A DNA stretch of 64,000 nucleotides from Curtobacterium salicis (GTDB taxonomy: Bacteria > Actinomycetota > Actinomycetes > Actinomycetales > Microbacteriaceae): positions 221,263-285,262 of the forward strand of contig NZ_JAAOYO010000005.1 in the NCBI RefSeq assembly GCF_011759505.1, written 5' to 3'. The stretch's first letter is position 1; every line of letters begins with the position of its first letter. Below are positions 35,701 through 44,311 of this stretch, piece after piece. The notes under the pieces were generated by a model. That model was not told the origin of the DNA, searched no databases, and worked only from the letters and a program-made list of their open reading frames with translations. The translations under genes were made by a program, and so were the position numbers.

Positions 35701-36906
35701 GTGAGCGCGTACGGGTCCCTGCTGAAGACGCCCGGGGTCGGCCGGGTCATCGCCGCACAACTCACCGCGCGGTTCCCGTTCGGCATGCTGTCGCTGGCGT
35801 ACCTGCTGCACGTCGAGCACATCTTCGGCTCGTACGGCGCGGCCGGGCTCGTCCTCGCGACGACGAGCATCGGCCAGGCCCTCGCCGGTCCGCTGACCAG
35901 CCGGTGGATGGGCCGGTGGGGCATGCGTCCCGTCCTGATCCTGACGAGCATCGTGGCGCTGGTGACGATGGGCATCATCGCCTTCTTCGTGATGCCGCTC
36001 TGGGCCTACGTCGTGATCGGCTTCGTCGGCGGTCTGGCGGTCCCGCCCGTGCAGCCCGCGGTCCGCACCATCTACCCGAAGATGGTCACCTCGTCGCAGC
36101 TCACCCCGCTCTTCTCCCTCGACGCCAGCGCGCAGGAGCTCATCTGGGTCGCCGGCCCGGTCATCACCACGTTCGTCGCGACGCAGATCGGCACCGTCCA
36201 GGCGATCGTCGTCGCGATGGTGTTCCTGCTCATCGGCGGCGCGTGGTTCATCGCCTCCCCCGAGCTCGGCCGCGTGCGCATCCCCCGCTCGAAGCGCGCG
36301 TTCGGTGTCGTCATGAAGCGGCCCTCGGTCGTCGTCGCCACCGTCACGGGCCTGCTGCTCATCGGCGCGTGCTCCGCGGTCGAGGCCAGCGTCACCAGCG
36401 TCTTCGGCGAGGGCAGCCCGAACGCCGGCATCGTCCTCGCCGTCTTCGCGGTCGGGTCACTCGCCGGTGGTCTGGCGCTCGGCCACCGTCCGATCTCGCA
36501 GAACGCCCTCTGGCTGCGCATGACGATCGTGTTCGTCGGGCTCGCACTCGCGGTCGGCAACCCGACGTTCTGGTGGCTCTGCATCTCGCTCGTCATCGCC
36601 GGCGCCGGCATCGCCCCCGCGCTGACGGTGATGTTCGGCTCGGTCTCCGCCACGGTGAAGTTCTCCGACACAGCCGAGGCGTACGGCTGGATGGGCACCG
36701 GCCAGCTCATCGGTGCCGCGGGCGGGTCCGCGGTCGCCGGCTTCCTCATCGACAGCAACGGTCCGAGCGGTGGCCTCATGGTCGGTGCGGTCATGGCGGC
36801 GGCCGGCGTCGTCTTCCCCCTGGTCGTGCGGCGCTGGTTGCCCGACCTCCGCGGTCGTGACGCCAGCCCGCTGCCGGACACCGAACCGGTGCACCTCCCC
36901 ACCTGA
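35701..36906 (+). CDS. MFS transporter
   Basis: A 401-aa, 12-helix permease starting at GTG 35701. Loop motifs SRWMGRWGMRPVLI (motif A-like) and the helix FPFGMLSLAYLLHVEHIFGSYGAAG resemble MFS_1 efflux-type carriers of Actinobacteria. A short polar tail ends DTEPVHLPT. It is divergent from nrdHIEF with 387 bp between, and 75 bp before an aldo/keto reductase gene. Substrate unknown. Confidence 0.83.
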   Translation: MSAYGSLLKTPGVGRVIAAQLTARFPFGMLSLAYLLHVEHIFGSYGAAGLVLATTSIGQALAGPLTSRWMGRWGMRPVLILTSIVALVTMGIIAFFVMPLWAYVVIGFVGGLAVPPVQPAVRTIYPKMVTSSQLTPLFSLDASAQELIWVAGPVITTFVATQIGTVQAIVVAMVFLLIGGAWFIASPELGRVRIPRSKRAFGVVMKRPSVVVATVTGLLLIGACSAVEASVTSVFGEGSPNAGIVLAVFAVGSLAGGLALGHRPISQNALWLRMTIVFVGLALAVGNPTFWWLCISLVIAGAGIAPALTVMFGSVSATVKFSDTAEAYGWMGTGQLIGAAGGSAVAGFLIDSNGPSGGLMVGAVMAAAGVVFPLVVRRWLPDLRGRDASPLPDTEPVHLPT

Positions 36907-36981
36907 TCCGTCCGACCCGGGTTCTCTACAGGTCGGACTGGAGGCCCGCCCCACCCCCGTCCCGCCGGGCAGGATGGGTGC

Positions 36982-37800
36982 ATGGTCACCTCGATCCCCC
37001 TCCGCGACGGCCGGAGCATCCCCACCATCGGCTTCGGCGTCTACAAGGTCGACGACGCCGAAGCGGCGACGGCCGTCGGGCTCGCGCTGGACGCCGGGTA
37101 CCGGCACGTCGACACGGCCGAGATGTACGGCAACGAGCGCGGCGTCGGGCAGGCGATCCGCGCCTCCGGCCTCGAGCGCGACGACGTGTTCGTGACCACC
37201 AAGGTGTGGAACGACCACCAGGGTCGCGACGGCACGCTCCGGGCCTTCGACGCCAGTCTCCAGCGGCTCGGGCTCGACGCGGTCGACCTGTACCTGATCC
37301 ACTGGCCGGCGGCGGCGAACGACCGCTACGTCGAGACCTGGCAGACCCTGGTCGAGCTCCGGCAGTCGGGGCGTGCACGCAGTGTCGGCGTCTCGAACTT
37401 CCAGGTGCTGCACCTCGAACGCATCATCGACGAGACCGGTGAGGTCCCCGCGGTCAACCAGGTCGAGCGTCACCCGTGGCTGCCGCAGCGCGACCTCAAG
37501 GCGTTCCACGAGCAGCACGACATCGTCACGGCTGCATGGTCCCCGCTCGGCCGCGGACGCCTGATCGAGGACCCGGTGCTCGTCGGCATCGCGGCCGCCC
37601 ACGACGTCAGCGTCGCCCAGGTGCTCGTCCGGTGGAACGTGCAGCAGGGCGTCGTCGTCCTGCCGAAGTCGGTGACGCCGTCTCGGATCCGGTCGAACCT
37701 CGACGTCGACGGGTTCGTCCTGACGGAGGGCGAGCTCGCTGCGATCGCCGCCCTGGAGTCCGGACAGCGCACAGGCTCGCACCCCGACACCGTCGCCTGA
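36982..37800 (+). CDS. Aldo/keto reductase
   Basis: A 272-aa AKR (2,5-diketo-D-gluconate reductase-like). Catalytic tetrad visible: Asp in HVDTAEMYGNE (near 44), Tyr in the same motif (near 48), Lys in TTKVWN (near 73) and His in LIHWP (near 106). C-terminal LPKSVTPSRIRSNLDV binds NADPH. Cytoplasmic; reduces small aldehydes or ketones. Single gene, convergent with an acidic hypothetical gene; an inverted repeat lies between. Confidence 0.9.
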   Translation: MVTSIPLRDGRSIPTIGFGVYKVDDAEAATAVGLALDAGYRHVDTAEMYGNERGVGQAIRASGLERDDVFVTTKVWNDHQGRDGTLRAFDASLQRLGLDAVDLYLIHWPAAANDRYVETWQTLVELRQSGRARSVGVSNFQVLHLERIIDETGEVPAVNQVERHPWLPQRDLKAFHEQHDIVTAAWSPLGRGRLIEDPVLVGIAAAHDVSVAQVLVRWNVQQGVVVLPKSVTPSRIRSNLDVDGFVLTEGELAAIAALESGQRTGSHPDTVA

Positions 37801-37838
37801 CCGGCTCGTAGCCGCCGCCGCCCTCGTCGTCACGCGGA

Positions 37839-37898
37839 ACACCGGTGTTCGTCGATCGCGCCGCAGAATCGCGCGGTGTCACCGACGAACACCGGTGT
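37839..37898. terminator. 16-bp-stem inverted repeat between convergent genes
   Basis: ACACCGGTGTTCGTCG (37839-37854) and CGACGAACACCGGTGT (37883-37898) are perfect reverse complements with a 28-nt spacer. Each arm itself contains the palindrome GAACACCGGTGTTC or part of it, so it can be read as two protein-binding sites or as a bidirectional terminator between the aldo/keto reductase and the 109-aa gene. Confidence 0.6.
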
Positions 37899-37928
37899 CT
37901 TACCGGGGCCCCCCGAAACCAGAGCGGC

Positions 37929-38258
37929 TCAGCCCTGGCGGTCCTCCTCGGACTGCCACGGCAGGTGCAGGTCGCCCGGCTCGGGCTCGACGTCGCCGGC
38001 GTCGTCCGCGCCACCGGTGCCCGGGGCTGCGACGATGCGCGAGGGGTCGATGCCGTCCTCACGCAGGTCGTCGTCGTCGCGCTGCTTCGTCTGGGACGCG
38101 TCCATCTCCCGCTCGCTCGACGGGCTGTAGGACGTGTCGGCGGCCCGCTGCTCGCGCCCGCTCACCCCGTCGACGTCGTCGCTGTGCGCTGCCGAGGTCA
38201 GGGCGTCGGAGCGGTCCCGGTCGTCGGAGTGCTCGGGGCCTGCGATGTCGTTGCTCAT
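37929..38258 (-). CDS. Acidic, disordered 109-aa protein
   Basis: A hydrophilic protein, dominated by Asp, Glu, Ser, Arg and Gln (for example DDRDRSDALTS, KQRDDDDLREDGIDP) and without hydrophobic core, so probably intrinsically disordered. ATG at 38258 with GGGAGG upstream. No family or function recognised; small acidic proteins of this type are frequent single genes in this family of bacteria. Confidence 0.62.
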   Translation of the reverse strand: MSNDIAGPEHSDDRDRSDALTSAAHSDDVDGVSGREQRAADTSYSPSSEREMDASQTKQRDDDDLREDGIDPSRIVAAPGTGGADDAGDVEPEPGDLHLPWQSEEDRQG

Positions 38259-38372
38259 GCTGTTTCCTCCCGTTTCCCCGAACGCTAGGCGGCGCCGGAC
38301 ACCGACCTCCCAGGCCGTCGACCCGATCGGGGCACAACCGGCCCCCGCGCGCCCCGGTACCGTCGAAGCGTG

Positions 38373-38936
38373 ATGGATCCTCGCGCCTTGGCCACCGACG
38401 AGCTCCGACCCGGGGAGCGCCTGCTGTGGGTCGGGCAGAGCGATCCGGCACGGCTCTTCACCGGACGGGACGCATTCCTCGTCCCGTTCAGCCTGTTCTG
38501 GTGCGGGTTCGTCGCCTTCTGGGAGATCTCCGCGATCCGATCAGGGGCGCCGTGGTTCTTCGCCCTCTTCGGCGGCGTCTTCGTCCTGATCGGCCTCTAC
38601 ATGCTGATCGGCCGGTTCATCCTCAAGCGCCACCGGAAGCGCACCGAGGCCTACGCGGTGACGGACCGCCGCGCCTTCGTCACGACCGGCACCGCCAGCC
38701 GCGAGACCGACGTCGTCCGCGCCGACCGGACGGTCAACCGTTCCGGCGGACACGTCTCCGTCGAGTGGAACGACCAGGGCGGCACTGGATCACTCTTCCG
38801 CCGCTCGAACCCCGCCGCAGCCGTGTACGCCAACACGGGCTTGGACGGGATCGCCAGCCCGAGGCCGTTCGCCTTCTACGACGTCTCGGACGGCAAGGCC
38901 CTGGTCCAGGCACTCGATGACGCAGCCCGACGCTGA
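38373..38936 (+). CDS. Membrane protein, tandem paralogue A (PH-like domain)
   Basis: A 187-aa protein: N-terminal ELRPGERLLWVGQSDPARLF, two helices (about 35-53 and 62-85), basic ILKRHRKRTEAYAVTDRRAF and a C-terminal soluble domain with VYANTGLDGI and FYDVSDG. The GERLLWVG and YAVTDRR pattern is like bacterial PH-domain (bPH) membrane proteins. It overlaps its paralogue by 20 bp and shares the same order of motifs, so the pair arose by tandem duplication. ATG 38373 or the adjacent GTG 38370. Function unknown. Confidence 0.72.
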   Translation: MDPRALATDELRPGERLLWVGQSDPARLFTGRDAFLVPFSLFWCGFVAFWEISAIRSGAPWFFALFGGVFVLIGLYMLIGRFILKRHRKRTEAYAVTDRRAFVTTGTASRETDVVRADRTVNRSGGHVSVEWNDQGGTGSLFRRSNPAAAVYANTGLDGIASPRPFAFYDVSDGKALVQALDDAARR

Positions 38937-39531
38937 CGGCTCCTGCCCCGCCGGCTCGACGACCCCCGAGCAACAGGCCGTCGTCGACGGACAACTCCGC
39001 CCGGGTGAGCGTCTCCTCTGGGTCGGCCACAGTGACCCGCAGCAGATGTTCGTCGACGCCGACCGGTACCTGATCCCCTTCAGCGCCTTCTTCCTCGTCG
39101 TGGTGACGAGCTTCCTCGTGGCAGCCGCGCGTGCCCATGCCGACCCGGCGGTCCTCGTCCTGGTGTCCGCCCTCGTCCTGATCGCCCTGCACCTGGGTGT
39201 CGGCCGCTTCCTCGTCAAGCGCAAGCGGAAACGCACCGACGTCTACGCCGTGACGACAGAACGCGCGCTCGTGACGAACGGCCGGAGGACACGCGAGACC
39301 GATGCGCGCCGCACCGACTGGTACGTGGACCGGACGGCAGAGCACGTCACCGTGCAGTGGGACGACGTCAGCGACCTCGACACGCTCTTCCTGGGCGGCA
39401 GCGCGTCGGCACAGCAGTACGCCAACACGGGGCTCGACGGCATGCCCGGGATGCGGGAGAACTTCGCGATGTACGACGTCTGCGATGGCGACGGGCTGGT
39501 CGCGGCACTCCGCCGGACCTCCGGTCGCTGA
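38917..39531 (+). CDS. Membrane protein, tandem paralogue B (PH-like domain)
   Basis: A 204-aa protein paralogous to the preceding one: QLRPGERLLWVGHSDPQQMF, two helices (about 48-66 and 71-92), FLVKRKRKRTDVYAVTTERAL, VTVQWDDVSDLDTLF and QYANTGLDGMPGM ... MYDVCDGDGLV. Its start lies inside the end of gene A, so both are made together, perhaps as a hetero-oligomer. No enzymatic motif seen. Confidence 0.72.
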   Translation: MTQPDADGSCPAGSTTPEQQAVVDGQLRPGERLLWVGHSDPQQMFVDADRYLIPFSAFFLVVVTSFLVAAARAHADPAVLVLVSALVLIALHLGVGRFLVKRKRKRTDVYAVTTERALVTNGRRTRETDARRTDWYVDRTAEHVTVQWDDVSDLDTLFLGGSASAQQYANTGLDGMPGMRENFAMYDVCDGDGLVAALRRTSGR

Positions 39532-39608
39532 CCGGGCCGGGAGGCACGGCTCACCCGCGCAGGTCCGTTACGCTCGTCGGGCACTCGCCACCACCAGGAG
39601 GTCCCACC

Positions 39609-40130
39609 GTGACGATCGTCGCTGCCGCTGACGGCTCAGCCCTCGGCAACCCCGGCCCTGCCGGCTGGGCCTGGTACGTGGACGACGACCGCTGGGCTGC
39701 CGGCGGCTGGCCTCGCGGCACCAACAACCAGGGCGAGCTGACCGCCGTCCTGCAGCTCCTCAAGGCCACGAAGGACACGGGCGAGCCGCTGCACATCCTC
39801 TGCGACAGCCAGTACGCGATCAAGGCCTGCACCGAGTGGCTCGCCGGCTGGAAGCGGAAGGGCTGGCGGAAGGCCGACGGCAAGCCGGTGCTCAACGTGG
39901 AGATCATCCAGGAGCTCGACGCCGAGCTGCAGGGCCGCAAGGTGACGTTCGAGTGGGTCCGCGGACACATGGGCCACGAGATGAACGAGGCTGCCGACGT
40001 CCGTGCCCGTGGTGCGGCGACGGCGTACCAGAACCGCACCGAGGTCCCGACGGGCCCGGGGTGGCCGGGCGTCGACGTGCCGGAGCCGGCCGCGATCCCC
40101 GAGGTCGCCCCGCCCGCGACGCTCTTCTAG
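39609..40130 (+). CDS. rnhA: Ribonuclease HI
   Basis: A 173-aa RNase H that cleaves RNA in RNA-DNA hybrids. Catalytic acidic residues appear in order: Asp in AADGSALGNPG (near residue 8), Glu in NNQGELTAVL (near 43), Asp in LCDSQYAIKA (near 66) and Asp in NEAADVRARG (near 130), with HMGHEMNE carrying the metal-linked His loop. GTG start 39609 after CCACCAGGAGG, a clear ribosome site. A C-terminal Pro-rich tail follows. Ends before a strong bidirectional terminator. Confidence 0.93.
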   Translation: MTIVAAADGSALGNPGPAGWAWYVDDDRWAAGGWPRGTNNQGELTAVLQLLKATKDTGEPLHILCDSQYAIKACTEWLAGWKRKGWRKADGKPVLNVEIIQELDAELQGRKVTFEWVRGHMGHEMNEAADVRARGAATAYQNRTEVPTGPGWPGVDVPEPAAIPEVAPPATLF

Positions 40131-40161
40131 ACCGCGGGACCGACGACCGACAGCAGACAGC

Positions 40162-40219
40162 AGGACGACAGACAGCGAGGGCGGGACCGACCGGTCCCGC
40201 CCTCGCTGTCTGTCGTCCT
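40162..40219. terminator. Bidirectional terminator, 27-bp perfect stem
   Basis: Left arm 40162-40188 (begins AGGACGACAGACAGCG, ends GGCGGGACC), 4-nt loop GACC, right arm 40193-40219 fully complementary. It sits between the convergent rnhA and the small membrane gene and is unusually long and perfect. Confidence 0.9.
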
Positions 40220-40223
40220 GGGT

Positions 40224-40475
40224 TCAGTAGGTGCCGTCGCGGCGGTCCTGCCGGGTGATCTGCTCGCCGGAGGCCGGGTCGACGCCGGAGCGCGTGGTGG
40301 TGGTCGTCCGACGTCCGCCGAAGCCGACCGCCAGGCTGATGATGAGCAGGATGACGCCGGCGACCATCAGGATGTAGCCGATGAGTCGCAGGTCGATGCC
40401 GGCGACCTGGTAGTCGACCGCGAAAGCGACGATGGCGCCGATCACGATCAAGGCGATGCTGGAGCCGATTCGCAT
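40224..40475 (-). CDS. DUF6458-like two-TM protein
   Basis: An 83-aa protein: MRIGSSIALIVIGAIVAFAV (helix 1), VAGIDLRLIGYILMVAGVIL (helix 2), then a polar tail with TTTTTRSGVDPASGEQITRQ. The start MRIGSSI, the AVDYQVAGIDL loop and tail are typical of a small actinobacterial membrane family (DUF6458, from memory). Function unknown. Located between two strong structured regions; ATG 40475 with GGAAGG upstream. Confidence 0.75.
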   Translation of the reverse strand: MRIGSSIALIVIGAIVAFAVDYQVAGIDLRLIGYILMVAGVILLIISLAVGFGGRRTTTTTRSGVDPASGEQITRQDRRDGTY

Positions 40476-40560
40476 GGGGTTCCTTCCGTGGGCTGCCGCT
40501 GACCGTACCCGGTCGACTGCCCGCGTGTTCCGGCCAGCCGACGCGTGCGTTCCCCGGAGC

Positions 40561-40662
40561 GGACCAGACAGGACCGGGGCGGCCGGCCAGGCCGGACCGG
40601 ACCGGGCTGGACCGTGCCGGTCCGGTCCGGTTCGGTCCGGACCGGACCGGACCGGACGGTCC
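40561..40662. repeat. CCGGA/GGTCC low-complexity repeat with hairpin
   Basis: About 100 bp of irregular tandem GGACC/CCGGT pentamers. CCGGACCGGACCGG (40592-40605) and CCGGTCCGGTCCGG (40617-40630) form a 14-bp stem. It begins right after the helicase stop, so it probably serves as the helicase terminator; its repeat nature makes it slippage-prone. Confidence 0.75.
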
Positions 40663-40665
40663 CGC

Positions 40666-43221
40666 TCAGTCGACGTCGACCTCGGCCCACCCGTCGAAGC
40701 GTCCGATCTCCGTGACCCGGACCACGGCCTCCCCCGCGTCGTCCGAGGCGTCGAGGTCGATGGTGGCCGAGAACCCGAAGTCCTTGTCGCCGGCCGGGTC
40801 GGCGAAGATCTGCCGGGCACGCCAGGTCCGCCCCTGCTCGGAGAGCACGAGGTACTGCATCGACCGGGCTTCGGCGTCGATGCCGATCGTGTCGTGCTCG
40901 TCGTAGTACTCCTCGAGCACGGTGTCCCACGCGTGCTGGTCGAAGCCGGCGGTGGCGTCGAGTTCACCGAGGCCCTCGATGTCGTCCCGGGCGGCGAGCA
41001 GCACCCGCTGGAACAGGGCGTTGCGGACCAGTACCCGGAATGCCCGCACGTTGCCGGTCAGGCGGGCGGGCTGCGGCGGGGCGATCTCCTCGTGCTCGGC
41101 CTCGGCGAGCGCGATGTCCCCGTTCATCAGCGCCTCCCATTCGTCGACGAGCGAGGAGTCGACCTGGCGCACGAGTTCCCCGAGCCACTCGATGATGTCG
41201 TCGAGTTCCTGCGTGCGGTGCTCGTCCGCGATGGTCTGGCGCATGGTGCGGTAGGCGTCCGACAGGTACCGCAGCACCAGTCCTTCGGAGCGGGTGAGCT
41301 GGTAGAAGCGCACGTAGTCGCCGAACGTCATCGCCCGCTCGTACATGTCGCGGACGACGGACTTCGGGGACAGCGAGAAGTCGAGCACCCAGGGCTGCTC
41401 GTCGGCGTAGCTCTCGTACGCGGCGGTGAGCAGTTCGTCGAGGGGCTTCGGCCAGGTGACCGCTTCGAGCAGCTCCATCCGCTCGTCGTACTCGATGCCC
41501 TCCTGCTTCATCCGGGCGACCGCTTCGCCGCGTTCCTTGAACTGCTGCTGGGACAGGATCGCGCGCGGGTCGTCGAGGGTCGCTTCGACGATGGACACCA
41601 TGTCGAGCGCGAAGGTCGGCGACTCGGGGTCGAGCAGCTCGAAGGCGGCGAGCGCGAAGGGCGACAGCGGCTGGTTGAGTGCGAAGTTCGCCTGCAGGTC
41701 GACGGTCAGCCGGTAGGTGCCGTCGACCTTCTCGATCACCCGGGCGTTGATGAGCGTCCGGGCGATCGTCAGTGCACGGCGGGCCATCGCGAGTTGCCGG
41801 GCGCGGGGTTCGTGGTTGTCGTAGACGAGGGAGCGGACGTCCTCGAAGGCGTCCCCGCCGCGGGCGACGACGGACAGGACCATCGCGTGGGTGATCCGCA
41901 TCCGGGACACCATCGGCTCGGGCTCGGCGTTGATCAGGCGCTCGAACGACGCCTGCCCCCAGGACACGAAGCCCTCGGGTGCCTTCTTCCGCTTGATCTT
42001 GTTCTTCTTCTTCGGGTCGTCCCCGGCTTTGGCGACGGCGCGGGCGTTCTCGATGTCGTGCTCGGGGGCCTCCGCGACCACGTCGCCCTCGGTGTCGTAC
42101 CCGGCACGTCCGGCACGTCCGGCGATCTGGTGGAACTCGCGGGCGGACAGCTGCCGCATCTTCGTGCCGTCGAACTTCGTCAGTCCGGTGAACAGGACGG
42201 CGCGGATCGGGACGTTGATGCCGACGCCGAGGGTGTCGGTGCCGCAGATCACGGGCAGCAGGCCGCGCTGGGCGAGCTGTTCGACCAGGCGGCGGTACTT
42301 GGGCAGCATGCCCGCGTGGTGCACGCCGATGCCCGCTCGGATCAGGCGTGACAGGGTCTGCCCGAACCCGGCGCTGAAGCGGAACCCCGCGATGGCCTCG
42401 GCGATCTGGTCCCGGCGTTCTCGGGAGGCGACCTTCGCGGACATGAGCGCCTGCGCTCGCTCGAGCGCTGCGGCCTGGGCGAAGTGCACGATGTAGACCG
42501 GCGCCTTGCCCTCGTCGAGCAGCCGCTCGACGGTCTCCTGCACGGGGGTCATCACGTACTCGTACTCGAGCGGCACGGGGCGCGAGACGCCGGTGACCCG
42601 TGCGGTCGCCCGTCCGGTGCGCCGGGACAGGTCGTCTGCGATCGTCGTGACGTCACCGAGGGTCGCCGACATCAGGAGGAACTGCGCGCGGTCCAGCACG
42701 AGCAGCGGCACCTGCCACGCCCAGCCGCGGTCGGCGTCCCCGTAGAAGTGGAACTCGTCCATGACCACGACGTCGACGTCGGCGTCGGGTCCCTGCCGGA
42801 GCGCCAGGTTCGCCAGGATCTCGGCGGTGCAGCAGACGATGGGGGCGTCGGCGTTGACGGCCGAGTCGCCCGTGACCATGCCGACGTTCTGGGCGCCGAA
42901 GAGATCGACGAGCTGGAAGAACTTCTCGGAGACCAGCGCCTTGATCGGTGCCGTGTAGTAGCTGCGCTTGCCCTCGGCGAGCGCGGCGAAGTGGGCACCG
43001 GCGGCGACGAGGGACTTGCCGGTGCCGGTCGGGGTGCTCAGGACGACGTTGGCGCCGGAGACCAGTTCGATGAGGGCCTCGTCCTGCGCGGGGTAGAGCG
43101 GACGCCCGCCGGAGGCCGCCCACTCGGCGAAGGCGAGGTAGACGGCGTCGGGGTCGACGACACCGCCCTCGGACGCCGGCAGTGCGGCGACGAGCGGAGG
43201 GGCGGTGGTGACGTCGGTCAT
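40666..43221 (-). CDS. helY: HelY-like DEAD/DEAH-box superfamily 2 helicase
   Basis: An 851-aa ATP-dependent RNA helicase of the Ski2/HelY type with a C-terminal DUF3516 domain. Motif I is STPTGTGKSLVAAG (near residue 62-75), motif II DEFH (VVMDEFHFYGD), motif III LLMSATLGD, and motif VI QIAGRAGRAGYDTEGDV. A basic insertion KKKNKIKRKKAPEG follows, then the helical C-terminal domain. It probably acts in RNA turnover or ribosome assembly. The ATG at 43221 is preferred over a longer in-frame start because family proteins begin just ahead of DAVYLAFAEWA. Divergent from the LLM oxidoreductase by 76 bp. Confidence 0.9.
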   Translation of the reverse strand: MTDVTTAPPLVAALPASEGGVVDPDAVYLAFAEWAASGGRPLYPAQDEALIELVSGANVVLSTPTGTGKSLVAAGAHFAALAEGKRSYYTAPIKALVSEKFFQLVDLFGAQNVGMVTGDSAVNADAPIVCCTAEILANLALRQGPDADVDVVVMDEFHFYGDADRGWAWQVPLLVLDRAQFLLMSATLGDVTTIADDLSRRTGRATARVTGVSRPVPLEYEYVMTPVQETVERLLDEGKAPVYIVHFAQAAALERAQALMSAKVASRERRDQIAEAIAGFRFSAGFGQTLSRLIRAGIGVHHAGMLPKYRRLVEQLAQRGLLPVICGTDTLGVGINVPIRAVLFTGLTKFDGTKMRQLSAREFHQIAGRAGRAGYDTEGDVVAEAPEHDIENARAVAKAGDDPKKKNKIKRKKAPEGFVSWGQASFERLINAEPEPMVSRMRITHAMVLSVVARGGDAFEDVRSLVYDNHEPRARQLAMARRALTIARTLINARVIEKVDGTYRLTVDLQANFALNQPLSPFALAAFELLDPESPTFALDMVSIVEATLDDPRAILSQQQFKERGEAVARMKQEGIEYDERMELLEAVTWPKPLDELLTAAYESYADEQPWVLDFSLSPKSVVRDMYERAMTFGDYVRFYQLTRSEGLVLRYLSDAYRTMRQTIADEHRTQELDDIIEWLGELVRQVDSSLVDEWEALMNGDIALAEAEHEEIAPPQPARLTGNVRAFRVLVRNALFQRVLLAARDDIEGLGELDATAGFDQHAWDTVLEEYYDEHDTIGIDAEARSMQYLVLSEQGRTWRARQIFADPAGDKDFGFSATIDLDASDDAGEAVVRVTEIGRFDGWAEVDVD

Positions 43222-43297
43222 GTGCCCATCCTCCCAGCCTGGCGGCTGACACTGCCCGCACCTTCCGCCGGTCCATGCAGCCGCATAGACTCGACCC

Positions 43298-44311
43298 GTG
43301 CGCGAACTCGGCTTCCTCTCCTTCGTCCCCAACCACGGCGGTGCCCCGGGCGCTGCGAGCGCCCTGGAGGACGGACTCCGGCTCTTCGAGACCGCCGAGT
43401 CCCTGGGCTACGGCACCGGCTGGGTCCGCGGCCGGCACTTCGAGCCGTTCCTCACCAGCCCGATGACGTTCTTCGCCGCCGCCGCCCAGCGGACGAGCAC
43501 CATCGGCTTCGGCACGGCCGTCCTCGGCATGCGCTACGAGGACCCGGTCCGCCTGGCCGAGGACGCCAGCACCGTCGACCTGCTCAGCGGTGGCCGGGTG
43601 CAGCTCGGCATCAGCACCGGGATCGCCGGCTACGGTCCGATCCTCGACCCGGTGTTCGGCGGCTCCGAGCGCTCCTTCCGCGACGAGGCCGAAGCCCGTG
43701 CGGCCCGCCTGCTCGAGGTCCTGCACGGCGACGCACTCGGCTCGGCGGGCAAGGGCTACGAGAGCATCCCCGCCGGCGCGGAGCTGACCCTGCAGCCGCA
43801 GAGCCCCGGACTCCTCGACCGTGTCTGGTGGGGCGGCGGCAGCATGGGCACGGCGGTCCGGACCGCCGAGAAGGGCCTGCTGCTGCACTGCTCGACGCTG
43901 AACACCGAGGACACCGGCGCACCGTTCGCCGAGGCACAGGCCGACCAGATCGAGGCGTACCGCACGCGGTTCGCGGAGCTGCACCCGGACCGGCAGCCGA
44001 AGGTCGCCGTCGGCCGGATCATCGTCCCGCTGCTCGACGACCACGACCGGGCGGTCCACCAGGAGTTCCTCACCGGGTACGCGTCCGGCATGGACGACGA
44101 GGGGCGGCCGCTCTCGGGCCCGCCGTTCCGCTTCAGCACGGTGCTCTCCGGCGAGCCGGCTGCGATCGTCGACGCCCTGCGCGCCGACCCGGCCGTGACG
44201 GCGACCGACGAGTTGGTCGTGACGCTACCTGCCAACGGGGACAGCGCCTCCCACGAGCGGATCCTGCGCATCATCGCCGAGGAGATCGCACCGGCCGTCC
44301 GTACCGCCTGA
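43298..44311 (+). CDS. LLM-class flavin/F420-dependent oxidoreductase A
   Basis: A 337-aa luciferase-like monooxygenase barrel: MRELGFLSFVPNHGG, LGYGTGWVRGRHFEPF, STIGFGTAVLGMRYEDPVRLAEDASTVDLLSGGR (in pieces), then VWWGGGSMGTAVRTAEKGL. These enzymes use FMNH2 or F420 to oxidise or reduce small organics. GTG start. It shares the order and many motifs with a second LLM gene at 50751-51788. Co-factor is not decided by sequence alone. Confidence 0.87.
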   Translation: MRELGFLSFVPNHGGAPGAASALEDGLRLFETAESLGYGTGWVRGRHFEPFLTSPMTFFAAAAQRTSTIGFGTAVLGMRYEDPVRLAEDASTVDLLSGGRVQLGISTGIAGYGPILDPVFGGSERSFRDEAEARAARLLEVLHGDALGSAGKGYESIPAGAELTLQPQSPGLLDRVWWGGGSMGTAVRTAEKGLLLHCSTLNTEDTGAPFAEAQADQIEAYRTRFAELHPDRQPKVAVGRIIVPLLDDHDRAVHQEFLTGYASGMDDEGRPLSGPPFRFSTVLSGEPAAIVDALRADPAVTATDELVVTLPANGDSASHERILRIIAEEIAPAVRTA

